A stretch of 21,067 nt of DNA from Microcaldota archaeon. Lineage in GTDB: Archaea > Micrarchaeota > Micrarchaeia > Micrarchaeales > Micrarchaeaceae. The translations under genes and the position numbers were made by a program. The notes below the pieces were generated by a model. That model had not been told where the DNA came from. It made no database searches and saw nothing but the letters and a program-made list of their open reading frames with translations. Location of the stretch: positions 1 through 21,067 of the forward strand of contig JAJZOJ010000023.1 of the NCBI GenBank assembly GCA_021829015.1, read 5' to 3'. Of the stretch, positions 13,565-20,203 are shown one piece after another. Each line of letters opens with the position of its first letter. The stretch's first letter is position 1.

Positions 13565-13581
13565 GGCGCAGGCTCTGCGCC
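13565..13581. repeat. GC-rich hairpin at a convergent gene junction
   Basis: GGCGCAG-GCT-CTGCGCC is a perfect 7-bp stem with a 3-nt loop, starting 6 bp after the flippase-like gene stop and before the convergent SSB gene. No T-run follows, so it is not a classic intrinsic terminator. It could still aid 3'-end formation or mRNA stability. Confidence 0.4.
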
Positions 13582-13633
13582 CTGCACATACATACGTAAG
13601 CAATTCAGCCCGTCATGGGCTTGCGGCCGGGAA

Positions 13634-13999
13634 TCAGTCCTCGGATTCCTCGTAGTTTTCCTCGGACTCGGAGAATTCGCTTTCCCCTCCAGCCGATCCT
13701 CCGCTTCCCTTCTCCACTACGGTTATCTTGCCGAATTTTCCCGAGGAAAGCTGTGGCGTGCCCCTGAATTCGTTAACATACCCGTTTGCGACCTCTATGG
13801 TGTCGCCCACGTCAACTGTGTTTATGTCATTGCCCCACAACGACATGGATATCGATCCTGTATCGTCCTGAAGGGTTATGTTTGCGACACTTAGCCTCTT
13901 TCCGTACTTCGTCACAACCTCCCTTGGTGAATCCTTCTGTGTTACCTTTGCCTGCACAGTAACGTTGCTGGCGCCGACCTTTAACTCGCTTATCTTCAT
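13634..13999 (-). CDS. Single-stranded DNA-binding protein, single OB fold (crenarchaeal SSB type)
   Basis: Binds ssDNA in replication and repair. The 121 residues begin MKISELKVGASNVTVQAKVTQ and continue SPREVVTKYGKRLSVANITL, DDTGSISMSLWGNDINTVDVG and YVNEFRGTPQLSSGKFGKI. This is the OB fold of Sulfolobus-type SSB, with aromatic W and F at the expected binding strands. A flexible Gly/Ser linker (about 97-106) leads to a very acidic tail (SEFSESEENYEESED), which in SSBs usually serves for protein partners. It is not the multi-OB RPA form common in euryarchaea. ATG 13999 is preceded by AT-rich TATA candidates (minus TAATATATC at 14017-14025). It is divergent from the Mrp gene. Confidence 0.9.
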   Translation of the reverse strand: MKISELKVGASNVTVQAKVTQKDSPREVVTKYGKRLSVANITLQDDTGSISMSLWGNDINTVDVGDTIEVANGYVNEFRGTPQLSSGKFGKITVVEKGSGGSAGGESEFSESEENYEESED

Positions 14000-14083
14000 T
14001 TTCTCGCCTATAAATAGATATATTAGTGTAAATCTATTTTATGAGTGCAAAGTTATTTAATCATATTAGGTTGCGCACTGATG

Positions 14084-14093
14084 CTTTTATAGT
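14084..14093 (+). promoter_or_regulatory. TATA box of the Mrp gene
   Basis: CTTTTATAGT is centred about 25 bp upstream of ATG 14114, predicting a leaderless mRNA and supporting ATG 14114 over the adjacent in-frame TTG at 14111. The divergent SSB promoter lies at about 14008-14025. Confidence 0.5.
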
Positions 14094-14113
14094 TTAAAGA
14101 CGTAAAGGTATTG

Positions 14114-14905
14114 ATGGCAGATTCAGACAGGCAGCAAATGCACCCCTCATTTGTCAATGTTATAAGGCAGCGCGAGAGGATACGGGCCTCGCTTTCCAAG
14201 ATAAAGCACAGGATAGGGGTGTACAGCGCAAAGGGAGGGGTAGGAAAGACTACCGTGGCGATAAACCTTGCATATGCATTAACCAGGTCGGGGAAGAAAG
14301 TAGGCATACTCGATGCGGACATAGACACGCCGAATGTGCCGCTGTTCCTCGGCATACGGGAAAAAATGGACACCTCCGGCTTCCCCCTCAAGCCTTTCGT
14401 AAAGGAGGGAGTAAGGATAGCGTCGACCGCCATGATCGTGGATGACTCCAGCAGGCCGATAATATGGAGGGGACCGATGATAGTCAAGATGCTCGGGGAC
14501 TTCCTTGAGAATACAGACTGGGGAGAGTTAGACTATCTTATAATAGACCTTGCCCCAGGCACCTCAGACAGCCCTCTGACCATAATGCAGCTCATGGAGC
14601 TCGACGGATTCATAATAGTCACCACGCCGCAGCGCACAGCCGCGGTAAATTCCATCAAGTCGGGCATCATGGCAAAAAGGCTCAATGCACCGGTAATGGG
14701 AATTGTCGAGAACATGTCCAGAGGCAAGGCGAGCGAAAGCACGGCAGAAGCGGCGGAGGCCCTGGGGTCCAGAGTCATTGGAACGATAAGCGAGAACGCC
14801 GCATATGATTCCTACAGCGATTCAGGAAAGGTGCCGGTGATTGAGGACAAGGGCATAATGGAGGAGTTCAACCGCATAGCAGAGGGTATATTACGAGAGC
14901 AGTGA
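14114..14905 (+). CDS. Mrp/ApbC/NBP35-family P-loop ATPase lacking all cysteines
   Basis: MinD/Mrp-type deviant Walker A ATPase of 263 residues from ATG 14114. The Walker A is SAKGGVGKTT (38-47), switch I GILDADIDTPNVP (64-76) and Walker B LDYLIIDLAPGTSDSPL (139-155). VTTPQRTA and GIVENMS follow, diagnostic for Mrp. In Fe-S carrier members, ENMS is followed by a C-x-x-C motif that holds a bridging [4Fe-4S] cluster at the dimer interface. Here the sequence is SRGKASESTAEAAEAL, and the whole protein contains no cysteine. It may therefore have lost Fe-S transfer or serve another role. The alternative is a MinD/ParA-like protein, but the PGTSD and ENMS motifs favour Mrp. It is followed by a 154-bp gap before the thermosome. 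Confidence 0.9.
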   Translation: MADSDRQQMHPSFVNVIRQRERIRASLSKIKHRIGVYSAKGGVGKTTVAINLAYALTRSGKKVGILDADIDTPNVPLFLGIREKMDTSGFPLKPFVKEGVRIASTAMIVDDSSRPIIWRGPMIVKMLGDFLENTDWGELDYLIIDLAPGTSDSPLTIMQLMELDGFIIVTTPQRTAAVNSIKSGIMAKRLNAPVMGIVENMSRGKASESTAEAAEALGSRVIGTISENAAYDSYSDSGKVPVIEDKGIMEEFNRIAEGILREQ

Positions 14906-14915
14906 CAGCACAAAT

Positions 14916-14928
14916 CTTAAATATTTAA
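14916..14928 (+). promoter_or_regulatory. Candidate thermosome promoter with long leader
   Basis: CTTAAATATTTAA is the best TATA-like box in the 154-bp gap after the Mrp gene. A start site about 26 bp downstream would give a 5' leader of roughly 110 nt, unlike the leaderless genes elsewhere here. The leader holds a small stem, TGCTG (14990-14994) with CAGCA (15003-15007), and ends in a ribosome site, AAGGTGAT, 5 bp before ATG 15060. Confidence 0.4.
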
Positions 14929-15059
14929 TCGTGAGATATACTATCGTAATTGCAAGCTCGTAACCTGCAGTCGCATAGGGCTATCTAATTGCTGGTTATT
15001 TTCAGCAGCATTTGCTAGTCCGCAGCTCAAGTTCATGTTTGAGATTCAAGGTGATATAA

Positions 15060-16724
15060 ATGGCAGAAAATAATCTAGGAGGACAACAGGTACTATTACT
15101 ACCTGAGGGGGCGAACAGGCTTCTCGGAAGGGACGCGCAAAGGACCAACATTGCGGTCGCGGTAGCAGTGGCAGGCGCGGTCAAGACGACCCTGGGCCCG
15201 AAAGGCATGGACAAGATGATGGTCAGCGACCTCGGGGATGTGGTCATAACTAACGACGGGGCAACTATACTCGAGGAGATGAACGTCGAGCACCCGGTAG
15301 CCAAGATAATGGTCAACATAGCGAAGACGCAGGACAAGGAGGTAGGCGACGGCACGACCAGCGTGGTGATACTCGCAGGGGAGCTGCTCAAGGGCGCAGG
15401 GGACCTTCTCGAGCAGGGCATACACCCAACAACGATAATACGCGGATACAAGATGGCAGCCAACAAGACAAACAGCATACTTGAGGCCAACGCAAAGGAG
15501 GTGGACCCGAAGGATGATGACACCCTGCTTAAGATAGCGATGGTGTCCATGGGCTCCAAGAACGTCGGGGATGACGACACGAAGGCGCTCCTCGGGAAAA
15601 TGGTCATAAGGGCGGTAAAACAGGTAATGGAGAAGGACGCAAGCGGAAAGATGGTGATAGACCACGACTTCATAAAGGTGGAGAAGAAGGCAGGCGGAAG
15701 CGTCTCCGATACGCAGTTCATAAACGGGGTACTGATCGACAAGGAGATAGCCCACCCGGGAATGCCGAAGTCCGTGAAGAATGCCAGGATAGCCCTGCTT
15801 GATGTGGCGCTGGAGATAGAGAAGACGGAAACTGACGCGCGGATAGAGATAACCTCTCCGGACCAGATGCAGGCTTTCCTGCAGCAGGAGGAGCGCACCC
15901 TCAGGGAGATGGTCGAGAAGATAGGAAAGAGCGGGGCGAACGTCGTGTTCACCCAGAAGGGCATAGATGACGTGGCGCAGCACTTCCTCGCAAAGGCAGG
16001 TATAATCGCTGTAAGGAGGGTCAAGAAGAGCGATGTTGAGAAGCTCTCGAGAGCCACGCAGGCCAAGATAGTCACCAGCCTGGAGGACCTCGGGGAATCG
16101 GACCTAGGCAATGCCGGATTGGTCGAGGAGAGGAAGATAGGGGGCGAGCACATGGTGTTCGTGGAGCAGTGCAAGGACCCTAAGAGCGTCACGATATTCG
16201 TTAGGGGAGGGACCGAGCACATAGTAGACGAGGCCGAAAGGTCGATAACCGACGTGGTAGGCGCGATATCCAGCGCGGTCATGGACGGCAAGTATGTCAT
16301 AGGGGGCGGCAGCATCGAGATAGACCTGGCCAACGGATTGAGGGATTATTCCGGAGACGTAGGTGGCAGGGAGCAGCTCGCGATACAGAAGTTCGCCGAT
16401 GCCCTGGAGGCGATACCAAAGACGCTGTCGGAGAGCGCGGGAATGGACGCCATAGACACGCTGGTGCAGCTCAGGAACAAGCACAAGTCCAAGGAAGGCA
16501 AGGTCTATGGTGTTGACATCTTCAAGAACTCCGTAGGCGACATGAGCGAGTTGGGGGTATTCGAGCCGCTCAGGATAAAGAGCCAGGCGGTTGACAGCGC
16601 CTCCGAGGCCGCGGAGATAATACTGAGGATAGACGACATGATAAGCTCTAAGGGCAAGGCAGGCAGGGGCGGAGGCCCCGGCGGGCCGCCAGGAATGGGC
16701 GGCATGGGAGGGGAGATGGACTGA
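15060..16724 (+). CDS. Thermosome subunit (group II chaperonin)
   Basis: ATP-driven protein-folding chaperonin forming double rings in the cytosol. The 554 residues are full length. The equatorial domain shows AVKTTLGPKGMDKMM (40-54), VVITNDGATILEEM (61-74) and EVGDGTTSVV (94-103), with the catalytic Asp in GDGTT. The apical domain has KVEKKAGGSVSDTQFINGVL and KEIAHPGMPKSVKNARIALL. The return to the equatorial domain includes VIGGGSIEIDLANGLRDYS and DALEAIPKTLSESAGMD. The C terminus is the Gly/Met-rich tail GGPGGPPGMGGMGGEMD that projects into the cavity. AAGGTGAT precedes ATG 15060 at 5 bp. Strong AGG/ATA codon bias fits a highly expressed gene. It stands where secY often precedes adk in archaea; only one subunit gene is visible. 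Confidence 0.97.
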   Translation: MAENNLGGQQVLLLPEGANRLLGRDAQRTNIAVAVAVAGAVKTTLGPKGMDKMMVSDLGDVVITNDGATILEEMNVEHPVAKIMVNIAKTQDKEVGDGTTSVVILAGELLKGAGDLLEQGIHPTTIIRGYKMAANKTNSILEANAKEVDPKDDDTLLKIAMVSMGSKNVGDDDTKALLGKMVIRAVKQVMEKDASGKMVIDHDFIKVEKKAGGSVSDTQFINGVLIDKEIAHPGMPKSVKNARIALLDVALEIEKTETDARIEITSPDQMQAFLQQEERTLREMVEKIGKSGANVVFTQKGIDDVAQHFLAKAGIIAVRRVKKSDVEKLSRATQAKIVTSLEDLGESDLGNAGLVEERKIGGEHMVFVEQCKDPKSVTIFVRGGTEHIVDEAERSITDVVGAISSAVMDGKYVIGGGSIEIDLANGLRDYSGDVGGREQLAIQKFADALEAIPKTLSESAGMDAIDTLVQLRNKHKSKEGKVYGVDIFKNSVGDMSELGVFEPLRIKSQAVDSASEAAEIILRIDDMISSKGKAGRGGGPGGPPGMGGMGGEMD

Positions 16725-16755
16725 TGGTCCATAGCCCATAAAGCTGTTGATTATT

Positions 16756-17328
16756 TTGGCAAGGAAGGTTGTTTTGGTCGCGGGTTCCCCGGGTGCTGGC
16801 AAGACCAGCATACTTGAGGGGATTTCCTCTAAGTCCTACACGAAAGTCGGGATGGGGACGCTAATGCTCGAGGAGGCCGCGAGGCTAGGGTATGCGAAGG
16901 ACAGAGACTACCTGCGCTTCATGGACGTCGACAAGCTGCATGAGCTCAAGCTCGCGGCTCTGAAGCGCATAGGCAAGATGAACGGCAACATCATAATAGA
17001 CACGCACGCGAGCATCGAGCACAACTCAAGGTACGTTCCCGGGGTAACCTTCAAGGATATCGAGAACCTCAAGGACCTTGCCGCGATCGTGTATATAGAC
17101 TCGTTCACTACGGACATAGTCAAGAGGAGGGAGGACGACAGGACCAGGAAGAGGGAGGATGAGAGGCTGGAGCTCGTAGACATGCAGCGCCTCATAAACG
17201 TTTCCGTGCTGTCCACATGCGCCACATGCCTTGGCATACCTATATACGTGGTGCTCAACATGCAGGGCAAACTAGAGGACAGCATAAACGAGATGAAGTC
17301 GCACCTCGTAAGCGTGTTCGGTGAATGA
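16756..17328 (+). CDS. adkA: Archaeal-type adenylate kinase
   Basis: Interconverts ATP + AMP and 2 ADP. From TTG 16756 the protein is 190 residues, the normal AdkA size, and starts MARKVVLVAGSPGAGKTSIL with the P loop GSPGAGKT at 10-17. The upstream in-frame TTG at 16747 would add MII. Other features are KVGMGTLMLEEA, IIDTHASIEHNSRYVPG (the NMP-binding region and TH motif), AIVYIDSF and KRREDDRTRKREDERL, the basic lid-like stretch typical of the archaeal family. Its stop overlaps the start of the DUF106 gene (ATGA). In archaea adk sits in the secY / DUF106 / L34e / cmk / L14e neighbourhood, as here. Confidence 0.92.
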   Translation: MARKVVLVAGSPGAGKTSILEGISSKSYTKVGMGTLMLEEAARLGYAKDRDYLRFMDVDKLHELKLAALKRIGKMNGNIIIDTHASIEHNSRYVPGVTFKDIENLKDLAAIVYIDSFTTDIVKRREDDRTRKREDERLELVDMQRLINVSVLSTCATCLGIPIYVVLNMQGKLEDSINEMKSHLVSVFGE

Positions 17329-17813
17329 GAATGGGATTTATACCTGTACTGCCCCTTAACATCGAAATAATCATTGCGGTCCTTGCGGTGGCGTACACCG
17401 TAGGCTCGATATTCATACAGAGGAAGCTCTCCAACCCAAGGCGTATGAGGGAGATACAGGCGAGGGTATCGGAGCTCCAGAAGGAGATGAATGCCTTGCT
17501 CAAGGCCAAGGCGGGCCAGGAGGAGCTGGCCGCGAAGCAGAAGGAGATGATGCCGCTCATAGGGGAGCAGATGAAGAACAGCATGAAGCCGATGCTTATC
17601 GTATTCCCGCTGCTTATAGTCGTATATTACCTGCTGATACCCCGAATACCGCTCATAGTGCAGAACAACGTGGTGAACAGTTCCAAGGAGCTTTTCTTCA
17701 TAATAGTCTTCGCGCTCGGCCTGGTGGCTGCCGCCATAGTGATGATATATGACAGGAGGGCGGGGAAACGCGAGAAGGCCGCAAAGGAGGCGGCGCAGGC
17801 AAATAATCAATAA
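17325..17813 (+). CDS. DUF106 / EMC3-TMCO1-like membrane insertase (Oxa1 superfamily)
   Basis: Archaeal relative of YidC, Oxa1, Get1 and EMC3, thought to help insert membrane proteins. In 162 residues it has TM1 at about 9-28 (IEIIIAVLAVAYTVGSIFI), a cytoplasmic coiled coil (about 38-80; Arg/Lys/Glu/Gln-rich, with MREIQARVSELQKEMNALL and KQKEM repeats), TM2 at about 88-106 (MLIVFPLLIVVYYLLIPRI) and TM3 at about 122-144, plus a basic Ala/Lys tail. This is the three-helix plus coiled-coil plan of the family. ATG 17325 overlaps the adk stop (ATGA); ATG 17331 is also possible. Its place between adk and L34e matches conserved archaeal order and suggests a link with ribosome and Sec function. Confidence 0.9.
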   Translation: MRMGFIPVLPLNIEIIIAVLAVAYTVGSIFIQRKLSNPRRMREIQARVSELQKEMNALLKAKAGQEELAAKQKEMMPLIGEQMKNSMKPMLIVFPLLIVVYYLLIPRIPLIVQNNVVNSSKELFFIIVFALGLVAAAIVMIYDRRAGKREKAAKEAAQANNQ

Positions 17814-17868
17814 CCTTTTGAAACAGAATATCTTAGCTTTACAATTAAGCTGAAAGTCGAGTGATAGG

Positions 17869-18186
17869 ATGCCAAAACCAATGCATAGGTCGAGAAGTTT
17901 CAGGAAGCTCGACAGAGTGACGCCCAAGGGGCGCCACGTTATACACTATGAAAGGAGAAAGGGAGCCATGCCGCACTGCGCCATATGCGCTTCAGAGCTG
18001 AACGGCATAAGCGTAAACGGGGGTAAGAGCAGGCGCACAAACAGCAGGAAGTTCGGAGGCGTTCTCTGCGCCAACTGCGCGGCCAACGTGATAAAGCTTG
18101 GCAGCAGGGTGGAGCAGGGTGAGATGAAGCTTGACGACATAGGCATAAGGCAGAGGGCCTTCGTCCTTCAGCTCGTGGCCCATTAG
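17869..18186 (+). CDS. rpl34e: Large-subunit ribosomal protein L34e (eL34)
   Basis: Structural protein of the archaeal/eukaryotic 50S subunit. The 105 residues contain MHRSRSFRKLDRVTPKGR, the basic rRNA-binding start, then the zinc ribbon CAIC (C37, C40) and CANC (C67, C70) around SRRTNSRKFGGVL. The C-terminal helix QRAFVLQLVAH ends the protein. GTGATAGG lies just before ATG 17869. The 55-bp spacer upstream is the largest within this operon and holds an AT-rich imperfect repeat (AGCTT...AAGCT). The cytidylate kinase gene begins within 8 bp of the stop. Confidence 0.95.
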   Translation: MPKPMHRSRSFRKLDRVTPKGRHVIHYERRKGAMPHCAICASELNGISVNGGKSRRTNSRKFGGVLCANCAANVIKLGSRVEQGEMKLDDIGIRQRAFVLQLVAH

Positions 18187-18193
18187 TGTGTCC

Positions 18194-18754
18194 ATGCTGC
18201 GCATATGCATAAGCGGCTTGAGCTGCAGCGGCAAGACCACTATAGGGGAGGAGCTATCCAAGGGCCTTGGAATAGCCCACATAACCAAGCAGTCCACAGG
18301 CACGTACAAAAGGCTCGAGGAGGATCTCGGGCGCGGCACAAATGGTTCCCTGGAGCTCGTGCAGACCGCAGACAGCAGGTATGCAAAGGATTTCGATACG
18401 GAGATAACGGCCCTTGCCGACAAGGGGGATTGCGTCATAAGCACCTGGCTTGGCCCATGGGTTGTCAAGGGACCCAAGATATCTGTGTGGCTCGATGCTG
18501 ATGCCGCGGCGCGCGCGAAGAGGTATGCGGCAAGGAGCGGTTCAGGGGACGAGGACGCCATGGAGCGCATATCCAAGAAGGATAGCGAGTCCATAAGGCT
18601 ATTCAAGGACGTATACGGCATAGACGTGCTTGACCATTCCCAATTCGACATATCGATAAACACGGGGCGCATAGGGATAAGGGACGCAGTTGCGGTCATA
18701 TCAATGCTTTCGATCAAAAAGGATGGAACAAAAGGTGAGATGTATGTTACTTGA
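18194..18754 (+). CDS. cmk: Archaeal-type cytidylate kinase
   Basis: Phosphorylates CMP/dCMP with ATP. From ATG 18194 the protein (186 residues) starts MLRICISGLSCSGKTTIGEE with the P loop GLSCSGKT (8-15). A GTG at 18188 would add two residues. Further features are LGIAHITKQSTGTYKRL, the DKGDCVISTWLGPWVV strand (Walker B-like region), SVWLDADAAARAKRYAARSG (lid arginines) and KKDSESIRLFKDVYGIDVLD, matching the AAA_33/Cmk-type archaeal proteins. Its place between L34e and L14e is the conserved archaeal position for cmk. The 3' end overlaps the L14e start by 11 bp. Confidence 0.9.
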   Translation: MLRICISGLSCSGKTTIGEELSKGLGIAHITKQSTGTYKRLEEDLGRGTNGSLELVQTADSRYAKDFDTEITALADKGDCVISTWLGPWVVKGPKISVWLDADAAARAKRYAARSGSGDEDAMERISKKDSESIRLFKDVYGIDVLDHSQFDISINTGRIGIRDAVAVISMLSIKKDGTKGEMYVT

Positions 18755-18992
18755 GCCAGGAAGGGTAGCCGTAAAGAAATACGGAAGGGACGCGGGAAGC
18801 AGGGCGGTCGTGACAAAGGTCCTCGGAAACGGATTCGTCAACGTCATAACGTCAGTAAGGAACAGGGAGAGGAGGTGCAACATAAAGCACCTTGAGTTCC
18901 TTGACGAGAAAGTCGACCCTAGCGACAAGGCTATGGTCGGCAAGGTCCTTGGCATATCGGACAAGGAAAAGCAGAAGAGCGCGAGCAAGTAG
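18744..18992 (+). CDS. rpl14e: Large-subunit ribosomal protein L14e (eL14)
   Basis: Small KOW-type ribosomal protein of 82 residues. From ATG 18744 it reads MLLEPGRVAVKKYGRDAGSR, VVTKVLGNGFVNVITSVRNR and RRCNIKHLEFLDEKVD, the diagnostic L14e pattern GR...GRDAG...RRCNxxHLE. An in-frame start further upstream (18690) lies inside cmk and adds unrelated residues. AAAGGTGAG sits 5 bp before ATG 18744, supporting this start. It overlaps cmk by 11 bp, so translation is coupled. In many archaea truB/cbf5 follows; here the operon ends and a convergent Mre11 gene begins 2 bp later. Confidence 0.95.
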   Translation: MLLEPGRVAVKKYGRDAGSRAVVTKVLGNGFVNVITSVRNRERRCNIKHLEFLDEKVDPSDKAMVGKVLGISDKEKQKSASK

Positions 18993-18994
18993 GC

Positions 18995-20203
18995 TCATCC
19001 TGCCGCGGCATCAAGCAATGCCATGGCATCCTTTATGGACTTCTCCTTCTTCTGGTCTGCGCCGAGGGCGCTAAAAAGCGCGGGATAATCCATCTCCGCA
19101 TCCTTGCCGCCGGATTTCAGCTTTGAGCCCAGCAGCTGCAGCCCTAGCTCCTTTATCGACATGTTCCCTATCCTGCTGTTGCGTAGGTCCTCTATCTGGG
19201 CCTCCCTGCCTGGGCTGGATAACTTGGATGTGTCAAAATCCATTATCGCCTTCCCGGAATACCTGAGGAGTATGGAATGTATAGGCATGTCGGCTGTGCT
19301 GAAGCCGCTGTCTATCGTTCCGCTGAGCTTGAGGCGTATTATCGGCATGTCCGGGCCCTTGAGCACCGGCTCGAGCGCGGCTATGCACCTCTCCTCTAAT
19401 TCCCTGGGCTTGGCGCCATCGAATTCCAGCTGCAGGCACTCGAACCTCCTGGATTCTATCCCGACGAACTCGTGGGTCCTTGAATTGGTATCGTATAGTA
19501 TGAAGCCTTTCTTTCCCTGCTCGCCGTCCTTCAGCTGAGTCAGGACGGTGCTCCCAGGTATCAGCAACTCCTTCCCGTGCACGTCCATCTCTACCATCTT
19601 GTGTATGTGCCCGTCGACATACAGGTCGAACCCTTCCGGAAGCTCCTCGTTGCGTATGAAGTCGCTGCTGAACGGAAGCAGTTCGTATGTCGACTGGTGG
19701 AACATGAATATGTTGAACATCCCGTTTATTGGGCGGGGATTTATCTCTTTTAGGGTATCGCGCAGCCTTTCCTCCGAAACTCCCCCTAGGCCATATACCG
19801 CAACTTTCTCCCCGTCCTTCTCCAGGACCGTAGTCGCCTCGCTCGTGTCGACTATGAGCCCTGCCAGGCCTAGCAGGTTGAGCGGGTTTTCCTTTCCCAT
19901 GGCGGTGCGCTCGTGCGTGCCAGATATACCTACTATAGGCACATCGGTATGGCATCTGCCGTTCCTCGCGATGAATTCCGAGACCTTCGCGCCCCATTTC
20001 CTTCTCGAAAGCTCCCTGAATATGTTGACGGCCTCTGCCATGACGTCAGACTTGGGATTCCTCTTGTCGAATATGTCTCCTGGCATTATTACCGCGTCGG
20101 CCATCCCGCTTGCCTTGTCCAGGGCGGCGGCGGCCTGTACATATGCATCCTCGCGGAAGCGTTCATACCCCAGATGCATGTCAGAGACTATGGCTATCCT
20201 CAT
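18995..20203 (-). CDS. mre11: Mre11/SbcD-like DNA repair metallophosphoesterase
   Basis: Mn-dependent nuclease for DNA end processing, normally with Rad50. The 402 residues show the phosphoesterase motifs SDMHLGY (D8, H10), MPGDIFD (D43), ISGTHERT (H97), FMFHQST (H169) and VDGHIHKM (H199, H201). The third motif is usually GNH(D/E) with a metal-binding Asn; here it is Thr (T96). A capping domain follows (about 240-330), then a charged C terminus with an Ala-rich helix (SIKDAMALLDAAAG) that could bind Rad50. ATG 20203 overlaps the stop of the upstream DHH gene by 4 bp (ATGA), so the two are coupled. No rad50, herA or nurA is in the window. Mre11 is preferred over a generic phosphoesterase because of the length and the HQST and GHIHK context. 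Confidence 0.87.
   Translation of the reverse strand: MRIAIVSDMHLGYERFREDAYVQAAAALDKASGMADAVIMPGDIFDKRNPKSDVMAEAVNIFRELSRRKWGAKVSEFIARNGRCHTDVPIVGISGTHERTAMGKENPLNLLGLAGLIVDTSEATTVLEKDGEKVAVYGLGGVSEERLRDTLKEINPRPINGMFNIFMFHQSTYELLPFSSDFIRNEELPEGFDLYVDGHIHKMVEMDVHGKELLIPGSTVLTQLKDGEQGKKGFILYDTNSRTHEFVGIESRRFECLQLEFDGAKPRELEERCIAALEPVLKGPDMPIIRLKLSGTIDSGFSTADMPIHSILLRYSGKAIMDFDTSKLSSPGREAQIEDLRNSRIGNMSIKELGLQLLGSKLKSGGKDAEMDYPALFSALGADQKKEKSIKDAMALLDAAAG

Noticed and set aside
13565..13581. GC hairpin as an intrinsic terminator
   Set aside because: No T-run follows the stem on either strand, and archaeal terminators are mainly T-rich; kept only as a repeat.
15099..15983. Second long antisense frame in the thermosome region
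   Set aside because: Composition (Leu/Tyr/His-rich) is typical of a shadow of a biased gene, and it has no start context or homology.
15002..16333. Long open frame (443 codons) antisense to the thermosome
   Set aside because: It mirrors the thermosome codon pattern; the Ser/Thr-rich translation has no domain features, while the plus strand is an unmistakable chaperonin.
16908..17927. 339-codon minus-strand frame across adk, DUF106 and the L34e start
   Set aside because: It covers three well-identified plus-strand genes and shows no recognisable domain.
18690..18743. Upstream start for L14e
   Set aside because: The extra residues lie inside cmk and do not fit L14e; ATG 18744 has a good ribosome site and the family N terminus.
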